Shown here one piece after another: positions 1-5,328 of a DNA stretch of 8,405 nucleotides. The stretch is from Dehalococcoidia bacterium (GTDB taxonomy: Bacteria > Chloroflexota > Dehalococcoidia > SAR202 > UBA11138): assembly GCA_012270665.1 (NCBI GenBank), contig JAAXHY010000239.1, forward strand, positions 1-8,405. Reading direction: 5' to 3'. The notes under the pieces were generated by a model. That model did no database searches. It was not told where the DNA came from and saw only the letters and a list, made by a program, of their open reading frames with translations. Every line of letters begins with the position of its first letter. Position 1 is the stretch's first letter. Position numbers and translations under genes: made by a program.

Positions 1-147
1 GGCTAGGACCGCCGAGGCCGAAGACGCTCTTGCCGACTTACTCGCCGACCCCGATCCCGTGGATTTGATGGTCAGGCAGGCCGCGGTTCGCCTTGCCGAG
101 GAGTCGCTTGCCGAGGCCGAAGCGACGCTTGAAGACCACAACTCTGT
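1..147. repeat. Direct repeat copy 1 (exact, at least 147 bp) inside the adaptor gene
   Basis: Bases 1-147 are identical, base for base, to 487-633. The offset is 486 bp (162 codons), so the repeat is in frame and encodes the same 49 residues, beginning ARTAEAEDAL and ending LEDHNSV. Identity ends at base 148. The left end coincides with the window edge, so the true extent upstream is unknown. Absence of any synonymous difference points to a very recent duplication, gene conversion, or an assembly join. Confidence 0.97.
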
Positions 148-1357
148 CGTGTTGTGCATCCGCGACGAGTTTCTCGACGTATTCGATGCCGTTCGGGAAC
201 ATGCCACCAGCCTCGAAACGCTCCAGGTTGATGAGGCCGAAAAGATAAGAAAGGCGGAGGTAGCGGTTTCCGACGCTGAAAGCGCGCTGGAGATCAAGCG
301 GGATGTGTTGAAAGACTACCTCGCCGACCTCAACGCCGAGCCGGACCAATTGCTGGTCGAGTCCAGAGAGAGCGCAATTGAGACCGCCGAAGCGGATCTG
401 CTTGACGCCGAGTCTGCTTTGGCCGACCTGACACTGACCGCCGAGAGCGATATTCAACTCGCCGACCGTGAGATCGAGTTGGCCGAGGCTAGGACCGCCG
501 AGGCCGAAGACGCTCTTGCCGACTTACTCGCCGACCCCGATCCCGTGGATTTGATGGTCAGGCAGGCCGCGGTTCGCCTTGCCGAGGAGTCGCTTGCCGA
601 GGCCGAAGCGACGCTTGAAGACCACAACTCTGTTGATCAACTGGAGATCGAACTTCGGCAGGCCGAGTTGGTTGCGGCGAGAGCCACGCTCGAAACCGCC
701 ATAGCCGACCTGGAACGCGCTACGCTCCGCGCACCCTTCGACGGCATTGTAGTCTCTGTCGAAGTCGAGGAGGATCAGCAGGTCAACGCGAACACCAGGG
801 CCATTGAAATTGCCGACCCGTCCATCGTCGAGGTGAGCGGTTCAGTTGACGAGATAGACGTCCTGTTCCTGCAGGTGGGCGCCCAGGCGTTTGTCACCCT
901 GGAAGCCCTGGCCAATCAGCCTCTTCCCGGAATCGTTTCCTCGATTGCCAGCATCGGCACATCCCAGCAGGGTGTGGTCACCTACCCCGTCACGATCCGC
1001 GTGGACTCTGCGGACATCGGCCAGGTGCCCGAGGGTCTAAGCGCCACCGCCCAGGTCATCATCCGCGAGCGGAACAACGCGACGCTGATACCGCTCCAGG
1101 CGCTCTACGGGACGGTGCAGTCCCCAACGGTGAGAGTGGTGAGTGGCAACGACATAATCGAACGTGAGGTAAGGCTCGGAATCAGCGATGACTTCTGGAT
1201 CGTGGTCGAGGAAGGTTTGAACGAGGGGGAGACCATCAGCATGGAGGTGGTCGGCAGCAGTACCAGCCAGTTTGGAGGAATCGGCGCAACGTTCCGCGCG
1301 GTCGGGGGATTTGGCGGTCCCAGAAGACAGGGACAGGGCAGCGGTCCTCCTCGATGA
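2..1357 (+). CDS. Membrane-fusion (periplasmic adaptor) subunit of an ABC efflux system, HlyD/MacA/YknX type, 5'-truncated
   Basis: The frame is open to the left edge, so the N-terminus (signal or anchor and first lipoyl half) is missing; 451 codons remain. Residues 1 to about 240 (numbered from base 2) are Ala/Glu/Leu/Asp-rich with heptad character, a long coiled-coil region. The second lipoyl half follows with RAPFDGIV at 243-250. Next come a beta-barrel of about 276-350 containing VDEIDV and QQGVVTYPV, and a membrane-proximal domain from about 360. The Gly/Arg/Gln-rich tail ends in SGPPR. Such adaptors bind a MacB-type permease and gate or couple substrate export outside the membrane. The permease gene starts 92 bp downstream, which supports this. 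The coiled coil contains an exact 49-residue repeat (residues 1-49 and 163-211), so it is longer than in MacA. A GTG at 59 is only an internal codon. Family is firm; substrate is unknown. Confidence 0.93.
   Translation, partial: ARTAEAEDALADLLADPDPVDLMVRQAAVRLAEESLAEAEATLEDHNSVVLCIRDEFLDVFDAVREHATSLETLQVDEAEKIRKAEVAVSDAESALEIKRDVLKDYLADLNAEPDQLLVESRESAIETAEADLLDAESALADLTLTAESDIQLADREIELAEARTAEAEDALADLLADPDPVDLMVRQAAVRLAEESLAEAEATLEDHNSVDQLEIELRQAELVAARATLETAIADLERATLRAPFDGIVVSVEVEEDQQVNANTRAIEIADPSIVEVSGSVDEIDVLFLQVGAQAFVTLEALANQPLPGIVSSIASIGTSQQGVVTYPVTIRVDSADIGQVPEGLSATAQVIIRERNNATLIPLQALYGTVQSPTVRVVSGNDIIEREVRLGISDDFWIVVEEGLNEGETISMEVVGSSTSQFGGIGATFRAVGGFGGPRRQGQGSGPPR
487..633. repeat. 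Direct repeat copy 2 inside the adaptor gene
   Basis: This is an exact copy of bases 1-147, lying in the last part of the coiled coil before the second lipoyl half. It is followed by DQLEIELRQAEL, which reads as normal adaptor helix. Copy 1 is instead followed by VLCIRDEFLDVF, less typical of a heptad helix. A diverged relative of the same unit lies between the copies at about 314-429: LADLNAEPDQ, compared with LADLLADPDP. Confidence 0.97.
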
Positions 1358-1385
1358 CGCCCTTCACCGCATCTCGCAAATACAT

Positions 1386-1406
1386 GGCCCGGCGCTAGAT
1401 CGGGCC
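1386..1406. other. Small GC-rich hairpin between adaptor and permease genes
   Basis: GGCCCG (1386-1391) and CGGGCC (1401-1406) are perfect complements around a 9-base loop. No T-run follows, so it does not look like a standard intrinsic terminator. It may be an mRNA processing or stability element within the operon, or chance in GC-rich DNA. Confidence 0.3.
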
Positions 1407-1449
1407 TAGACTGGCAAGAGCCCAGGACAGGAACTACTACATAAGCGTG

Positions 1450-2661
1450 ATGACACCGTTCGAGACCATAAAGACCGCCATCTCCTCTCTCAGCGCCAAT
1501 AAGCTCCGCTCGGGACTTGCCCTACTCGGCATCGTCATAGGCGTCACCGCCGTCATCACGCTTATGTCCATCGGACGCGGCACTACGGAACAGATCACCG
1601 GCATCATCCAGGGACTGGGAACAAATCTCCTGTTCGTTCAGCCGGAAGGAGATGGCGCCCAGCTTACCCTTGGAGACGCCACCGCGCTTGTAGATCCAGT
1701 TTACGCCCCGACCGTGCTCGCCGCCGCGCCCGAAATCCGCGCATTCGCGACGCTATCCGCCGGCCACGAGAACACCTCCGCGCAGGTGGTCGGCGTAACT
1801 CCCGAGTACCTGACAGCCAGGAACCTCACCCTCGCCAGCGGGATGTTCATCAAACTCCCACACGTGGACAACCGCGACGAGGCCATCGTGCTCGGCTCCA
1901 ATGTCGCTGAACAACTCTTCCAGAACCGCGACCCCGTTGGCGAGCACGTCCGTCTGAATGCCAGGCGGTTCCGCGTCATAGGTCTTCTGGAAAGCCAGGG
2001 CGGAGATGGATTCGGCACGTTCGATACGCAAGTTCTGATCCCGATAACCACGGCCTACTACCGTCTCAGCGGCGAGCGCGCCACGACCGGGGACGTTGCT
2101 GTCAATCTCATCAACGTTCAGGTCCGGGATGTGGAGGACATAGACAGGAGCATCGAGGAAACGAGCGGAGTGCTTCGCCTCCGCCACCGCATCACCGAAG
2201 AAGACGACTTCACCGTCATCAGCCAGCAGAGCACCATCGAAACCCTGGAAGAGACGACCAACACCCTCGTCGTCTTCCTGGGAGTCATCGCGGGCATCTC
2301 CCTGCTCGTCGGCGGTATAGGTATTATGAACATCATGCTCGTTTCGGTTACCGAACGCACCCGGGAGATCGGCATCCGAAGGGCGATGGGCGCAAAGCGG
2401 CAGGACATTCTGTTTCAGTTCGTGACAGAGGCTGCGGCGCTCAGCATCGGCGGCGGTCTCTTGGGAGCTGGTTTAGGATTCTGGATGTCCAACGCTCTGG
2501 ACGGCCGTACCATGGGGACCCAGACTTTCACGACCAGCTTTGGCACAGAGTTCGCGGCGCTTGCTCTGGTCGTGTCAGCCGGTATTGGACTGTTCTTCGG
2601 TATCTATCCCGCCATCCGAGCGTCGAGACTCCACCCGATAGACGCCCTGCGCTATGAGTGA
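1450..2661 (+). CDS. ABC transporter permease, MacB/FtsX (YknZ-like) family
   Basis: This is a complete 403-residue permease without a fused ATPase. TM1 lies at about 21-43 (SGLALLGIVIGVTAVITL). An extracytoplasmic MacB-type core domain spans about 45-265. Three more TM helices lie at about 271-298, 324-347 and 367-389. The stretch SVTERTREIGIRRAMGA after TM2 and the C-terminal PAIRASRLHPIDALRYE are classic for FtsX/MacB permeases. Proteins of this family do not carry substrate through an alternating-access pore. They transmit ATPase motion to the adaptor (mechanotransmission). ATG at 1450 is preferred because relatives begin with a single Met followed by a short amphipathic stretch; GTG at 1447 is in frame and directly precedes it. 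The only purine-rich stretch upstream (1424-1433) is rather far for a ribosome site. The matching ATPase gene is absent from the window. Confidence 0.94.
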   Translation: MTPFETIKTAISSLSANKLRSGLALLGIVIGVTAVITLMSIGRGTTEQITGIIQGLGTNLLFVQPEGDGAQLTLGDATALVDPVYAPTVLAAAPEIRAFATLSAGHENTSAQVVGVTPEYLTARNLTLASGMFIKLPHVDNRDEAIVLGSNVAEQLFQNRDPVGEHVRLNARRFRVIGLLESQGGDGFGTFDTQVLIPITTAYYRLSGERATTGDVAVNLINVQVRDVEDIDRSIEETSGVLRLRHRITEEDDFTVISQQSTIETLEETTNTLVVFLGVIAGISLLVGGIGIMNIMLVSVTERTREIGIRRAMGAKRQDILFQFVTEAAALSIGGGLLGAGLGFWMSNALDGRTMGTQTFTTSFGTEFAALALVVSAGIGLFFGIYPAIRASRLHPIDALRYE

Positions 2662-2722
2662 CGGCTCAGTTCGATATGGAATAGGACTACGACCCGTCTT
2701 GTGAAAGTGATGGTGAAGAAAG

Positions 2723-2727
2723 AAGGA
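2723..2727 (+). promoter_or_regulatory. Ribosome binding site for the DUF5666-like lipoprotein
   Basis: AAGGA lies 5 bases before the ATG at 2733, within the purine-rich run GAAGAAAGAAGGA. It fixes that ATG as the start and places the lipobox Cys at residue 20. Confidence 0.7.
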
Positions 2728-2732
2728 CGCAA

Positions 2733-3656
2733 ATGAGAGGAATTTCACTCACATTAGCGGGAACGCTGGTTCTCATAGTTAGCGCCGCTTGCGAGTCCTC
2801 GGACGAGGACAGCGCGCCTGCCGCCGCTCAGGTCGCAGACCTGTCACAGTTCCCGACGCCCACCCGATCTCAGGCACAGCCCAGACCAACCTCGCCTCCT
2901 CCTGTAGTCCAGTCCCAGCCTGATCAGAACGAAGGGAATGCCGTCGACACCGCACCCATGACACAGGAGGAAATACAGCAGTTACGGCAGCAACTTCAGA
3001 GCGGCCAGCTGAGTGAGGAAGAGGCGCAGCGAGCAATACAGCGGCTACGAGCCCAGTTTGGCGGAGGTCAGGGTGGCCCCTTCGGTGGAGACGCCGGCAG
3101 CGTGGCGGTCGGCTCTATCGAAAACATCGGGGAAAACGCCATCACGATCAAGGCGGAACTCGGTTCCGTAACGGCAAGCGTAGGCGAAGACACGGACGTC
3201 AGGATCACTTCGGTCCTCAAACGGGCGGAACTAACCGCAGGATCCCAGATCAGGGTCTTCAGCGAACGCGTCGAAGGCGCCACTCTCGCGAGACTGGTAA
3301 CCATCGTCCCGGAAGGAGGGGGACAGGGCGGATTCGGGGCCGGACAGGGCAATGCTGGACCTCGCGCTCTCTCGGGCACGATCGAGACTGTAACGGACAC
3401 CGGCTTCCTGCTTGAAACTCAGCAGGGCCCGCTGCCTGTCGATATGAACGACGAATCCGTGATCATCCAAACCCGGCAGGGAACTATTGACGATCTGGAA
3501 ACCGGGATGCTGGCCAGGGTTATGGGCCCCACCGACGAGGACGGCAGAATTGAGGCCCGCTTGATCACCGTCACGCCCGATGGACTGGAAGGCATTCCCA
3601 GCTTTGGCAGTGGCAATCGTGGAGGAGCGGGGAGATTGGGCGGCGGCAACTGGTGA
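2733..3656 (+). CDS. Putative lipoprotein with two DUF5666-like beta domains
   Basis: This is a 307-residue exported protein. Residues 1-20 form a lipoprotein-type signal (MRGISLTLAGTLVLIVSAAC) with Cys20 as the likely lipidated residue. The -3 position is Ser, so the lipobox is not ideal. A Pro/Gln/Ser-rich linker (about 21-75) follows, then a charged helical hairpin (about 76-108, MTQEEIQQLRQQLQSG and LSEEEAQRAIQRLRAQ) and a Gly-rich spacer. Two similar beta-rich modules lie at about 123-193 and 211-281, separated by a second Gly/Gln-rich spacer. Each has a GxIExI/V opening, a central V-D/E strand and an ARLVTI/ARLITV close, as in DUF5666. The tail is Gly-rich. It lies 71 bp after the permease on the same strand with a good ribosome site, so it is probably part of the export operon. 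A role as surface partner of the adaptor is inference; the biochemical function is unknown. Confidence 0.87.
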   Translation: MRGISLTLAGTLVLIVSAACESSDEDSAPAAAQVADLSQFPTPTRSQAQPRPTSPPPVVQSQPDQNEGNAVDTAPMTQEEIQQLRQQLQSGQLSEEEAQRAIQRLRAQFGGGQGGPFGGDAGSVAVGSIENIGENAITIKAELGSVTASVGEDTDVRITSVLKRAELTAGSQIRVFSERVEGATLARLVTIVPEGGGQGGFGAGQGNAGPRALSGTIETVTDTGFLLETQQGPLPVDMNDESVIIQTRQGTIDDLETGMLARVMGPTDEDGRIEARLITVTPDGLEGIPSFGSGNRGGAGRLGGGNW

Positions 3657-3667
3657 GCCACCGCCGC
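3640..3667. terminator. Possible hairpin at the convergent gene junction
   Basis: GCGGCGG (3640-3646) pairs with CCGCCGC (3661-3667) across a 14-base loop that contains the lipoprotein stop codon. It sits between two convergent genes, where a bidirectional terminator would be expected. There is no T-run on either side, so this is a weak call. Confidence 0.25.
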
Positions 3668-3675
3668 GGCGACAG

Positions 3676-4665
3676 TTACACTCCGGACATGTCTGTCAGG
3701 CCTGGCCAGATCATCTCCCGCAACTCGGCGAGGCTCGCGACAGGAGTCACGGTATTGGTCTTCTCGATCAATTCGGCGACAGCGTCGCTTCCGAAATCGT
3801 GAAGCAGCGTCCATGCCATAACTCGACGCGGAAACTCCTCATCAATCAGCAGGCTTGGCTCATACGCCTCCAGAAAGACTCTCATCGCCTCTATGTCCCT
3901 ATCGAACAGGCCGAGCCACAGGGGCATCCACTCATAGTCTCTCACGCCGATCTTGGCATCCCCGAAATCTATGACTGACTCTATCCTCCACTCCCCGTCC
4001 GATCTTCTGAGCAGGATATGGTCGGACTCCAGGTCCCCGTGAACGACGACGCGCGGAACGCGCCTAGAGTTGACTGCCACCTCTTCCAAGAGAACGTCGA
4101 GCGCATCCGCCACTTCGGGCGCAATTGCCCCGCTATCGGCAAGTTCGGGCAGAGCCTCCCTTCTTCTACGACCTACTAAGTCGTTCCAAGACTCTCCGGT
4201 ATCAACACTTTCAAGGAGAGCGGTCGAGGTATCGTGAAGGTTCCTGGTCATCCGGCCCACCTGAGCCACGATGGACAGCAAGTCTCCCCGCTCGATGTCC
4301 GGCCTGACGGCGTCGAGCGTCAGACCAACGCGGTACTCCATGATCAGATAGTTCCACGAGACTCTGTCATGGTAGCGGCCCGCCGCAACGATCTCCGGTA
4401 CGGGAACCGCCCTGTTGGCGTCCAAAACTCTGAGCAAAGTCTCTTCCATCTCGAATTCCGACCAGAACGGGCTGTATATCTTGACAACCAGTTGCCGGTC
4501 GAGGATGAAGACCGCGTTCGTATTCGACCGCGGAATTTCTATGCTCTGGTAACGTATCCCCTCGCACTCGCAGATCCTGTCTATGACAGGCCGCCACAAG
4601 TCCGCATCATTGAACGTGGCTGACCAGTCCGACCATGTTTCGATGGCAGGCAGCATATAGGACAT
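3676..4665 (-). CDS. Phosphotransferase of the aminoglycoside phosphotransferase (APH/choline kinase-like) family
   Basis: This 329-residue protein kinase-fold enzyme would transfer the ATP gamma-phosphate to a small-molecule hydroxyl. Visible motifs are the nucleotide-binding Lys in VVKIY (K62), the linker segment YLIMEYRVGLTLD (106-118), the catalytic loop VVVHGDLESDHILL (207-219) with base D211, and VIDFGDAKIG (231-240) with metal ligand D233. The residue four after ESD's start, usually Asn in the HGDxxxxN pattern, is His216. This variant occurs in several APH-like subfamilies, so it does not by itself mean loss of activity. Size and motif spacing fit a complete enzyme. ATG at 4665 has a good upstream AGAGG. 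A TAGAAT at 4705-4700 on this strand is a possible -10 box without a convincing -35. It converges on the lipoprotein gene and diverges from the marR operon. Substrate is unknown; antibiotic resistance should not be assumed. Confidence 0.9.
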   Translation of the reverse strand: MSYMLPAIETWSDWSATFNDADLWRPVIDRICECEGIRYQSIEIPRSNTNAVFILDRQLVVKIYSPFWSEFEMEETLLRVLDANRAVPVPEIVAAGRYHDRVSWNYLIMEYRVGLTLDAVRPDIERGDLLSIVAQVGRMTRNLHDTSTALLESVDTGESWNDLVGRRRREALPELADSGAIAPEVADALDVLLEEVAVNSRRVPRVVVHGDLESDHILLRRSDGEWRIESVIDFGDAKIGVRDYEWMPLWLGLFDRDIEAMRVFLEAYEPSLLIDEEFPRRVMAWTLLHDFGSDAVAELIEKTNTVTPVASLAELREMIWPGLTDMSGV

Positions 4666-4671
4666 TTCAAA

Positions 4672-4676
4672 CCTCT
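4672..4676 (-). promoter_or_regulatory. Ribosome binding site of the phosphotransferase gene
   Basis: Read on the minus strand, AGAGG is followed by six bases and then the ATG ending at 4663. This supports that start over the internal Met at residue 4. Confidence 0.6.
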
Positions 4677-4765
4677 GTTCGTTCCTTCTCCGGATCCCTA
4701 TTCTATCCCGAAGAGCAGTGGGACCACGGCAACCTCCCCGCGAATCCTCCCGTCAAAGAACACCC

Positions 4766-4794
4766 TTGACAGCAGCCAAATTTTAAGAAATAGT
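4766..4794 (+). promoter_or_regulatory. Sigma-70-type promoter of the marR/ABC exporter operon
   Basis: TTGACA (4766-4771) is a perfect -35 hexamer. AATAGT (4789-4794) lies 17 bases downstream and matches TATAAT at four of six positions. Transcription would start near 4801, leaving a leader of about 24 bases before the marR start. The -10 hexamer is within the left arm of the dyad at 4789-4813, so a bound repressor would block polymerase. Confidence 0.65.
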
Positions 4795-4813
4795 TAGTAT
4801 AGAACTAACTATT
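4789..4813. promoter_or_regulatory. Palindromic operator, probable binding site of the adjacent MarR regulator
   Basis: AATAGTTAGT (4789-4798) and ACTAACTATT (4804-4813) form a perfect 10-bp inverted repeat around the 5-base spacer ATAGA. It is AT-rich in a GC-rich context. It overlaps the -10 box and expected transcription start and ends 11 bases before the marR ATG. Size, symmetry and position fit a MarR dimer site giving autorepression of the operon. Binding itself is inferred. Confidence 0.85.
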
Positions 4814-4824
4814 AGGTTCGTTCA

Positions 4825-5328
4825 ATGCAACCTCGCCAGGATTTGGTCGAAAGACTTGTAGAGCGCATGACGCGCATACAGAGACACTTGCGCGCCAGGC
4901 GCGCGTCGGCGTGGCTGGAACAAGACCTTACCATGCAGCAGGCGAAGACCCTCTTCTTCCTCGCGGACGGACCGCGTCGCATGTCCCGCATCGCCAAGCG
5001 GCTCGGAGTCGAGACGTCGTCCGCCACTACGATGATAGACCGCCTCGTGACCAAGGGCTTGGTGGAACGCGGACGGGACCCCTCGGATCGGCGAGCCGTA
5101 ATCTGCTCCCTGACAACTGCCGGCAGAGAGACCGTCGAGAGATTCTGGTCCCTGCGGTCGGCCAGGTTCGAAGAGCTCGCAGGGGAACTCGACCAGGAGG
5201 AACTTGCCGAAGTGGTCTCGGCCATGGAGATCATGGTGGATGCCATTCACAGACTTGGCTTGAGGAACGAGAGAGCGCCGAGCGGACGGGCAAACGAAGA
5301 AACACGAGTCGACGAGGCCGCCCAATGA
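4825..5328 (+). CDS. MarR-family transcriptional regulator
   Basis: This is a 167-residue winged-helix repressor. Residues 1-30 and about 115-145 are the helical dimerisation region. The DNA-binding domain covers about 36-100. Within it, LTMQQAKTLFFLADGPRRMSRIAKRLGV leads into the recognition helix ETSSATTMIDRLVTKG (63-78). The wing follows with RGRDPSDRRAV, including the D88-R89-R90 triad typical of the family. The C-terminal 20 residues are polar and probably disordered. The only Cys (C94) is in the wing strand, so there is no OhrR-like N-terminal redox Cys. It probably binds the 4789-4813 dyad and represses itself and the two exporters, with release by a small hydrophobic or aromatic ligand as is usual in the family. 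ATG at 4825 has only a weak AGG upstream. Its stop overlaps the next start (ATGA, 5325-5328), implying coupled translation. Confidence 0.95.
   Translation: MQPRQDLVERLVERMTRIQRHLRARRASAWLEQDLTMQQAKTLFFLADGPRRMSRIAKRLGVETSSATTMIDRLVTKGLVERGRDPSDRRAVICSLTTAGRETVERFWSLRSARFEELAGELDQEELAEVVSAMEIMVDAIHRLGLRNERAPSGRANEETRVDEAAQ

Noticed and set aside
38..457. Long open frame on the minus strand within the adaptor gene
   Set aside because: It mirrors the repetitive Ala/Glu-rich coding of the plus strand, has no ribosome site and no recognisable protein features. The plus-strand frame continues into clear adaptor domains.
1..633. CRISPR array or mobile-element origin for the direct repeats
   Set aside because: There are only two exact copies of 147 bp at a long spacing inside an intact reading frame. 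There are no terminal inverted repeats and no transposase.
3580..3978. Plus-strand open frame running from the lipoprotein gene into the phosphotransferase gene
   Set aside because: It overlaps two well-supported genes on both strands, lacks a ribosome site and shows no family features.
4700..4756. Candidate minus-strand promoter elements (CGTCAA read as TTGACG; ATTCTA read as TAGAAT)
   Set aside because: The two hexamers are about 45 bases apart, not a workable -35/-10 spacing. Neither has a good partner at 16-18 bases.
4752..4770. Short inverted repeat GTCAA/TTGAC near the marR promoter
   Set aside because: Five-base arms with a 9-base spacer are expected by chance. The right arm is simply part of the -35 hexamer.
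4911..5324. Upstream extension of the first ABC exporter's reading frame
   Set aside because: It lies inside marR in another frame and is Arg/Gly-rich without membrane character. ATG 5325 gives a normal exporter N-terminus with a stop/start overlap.
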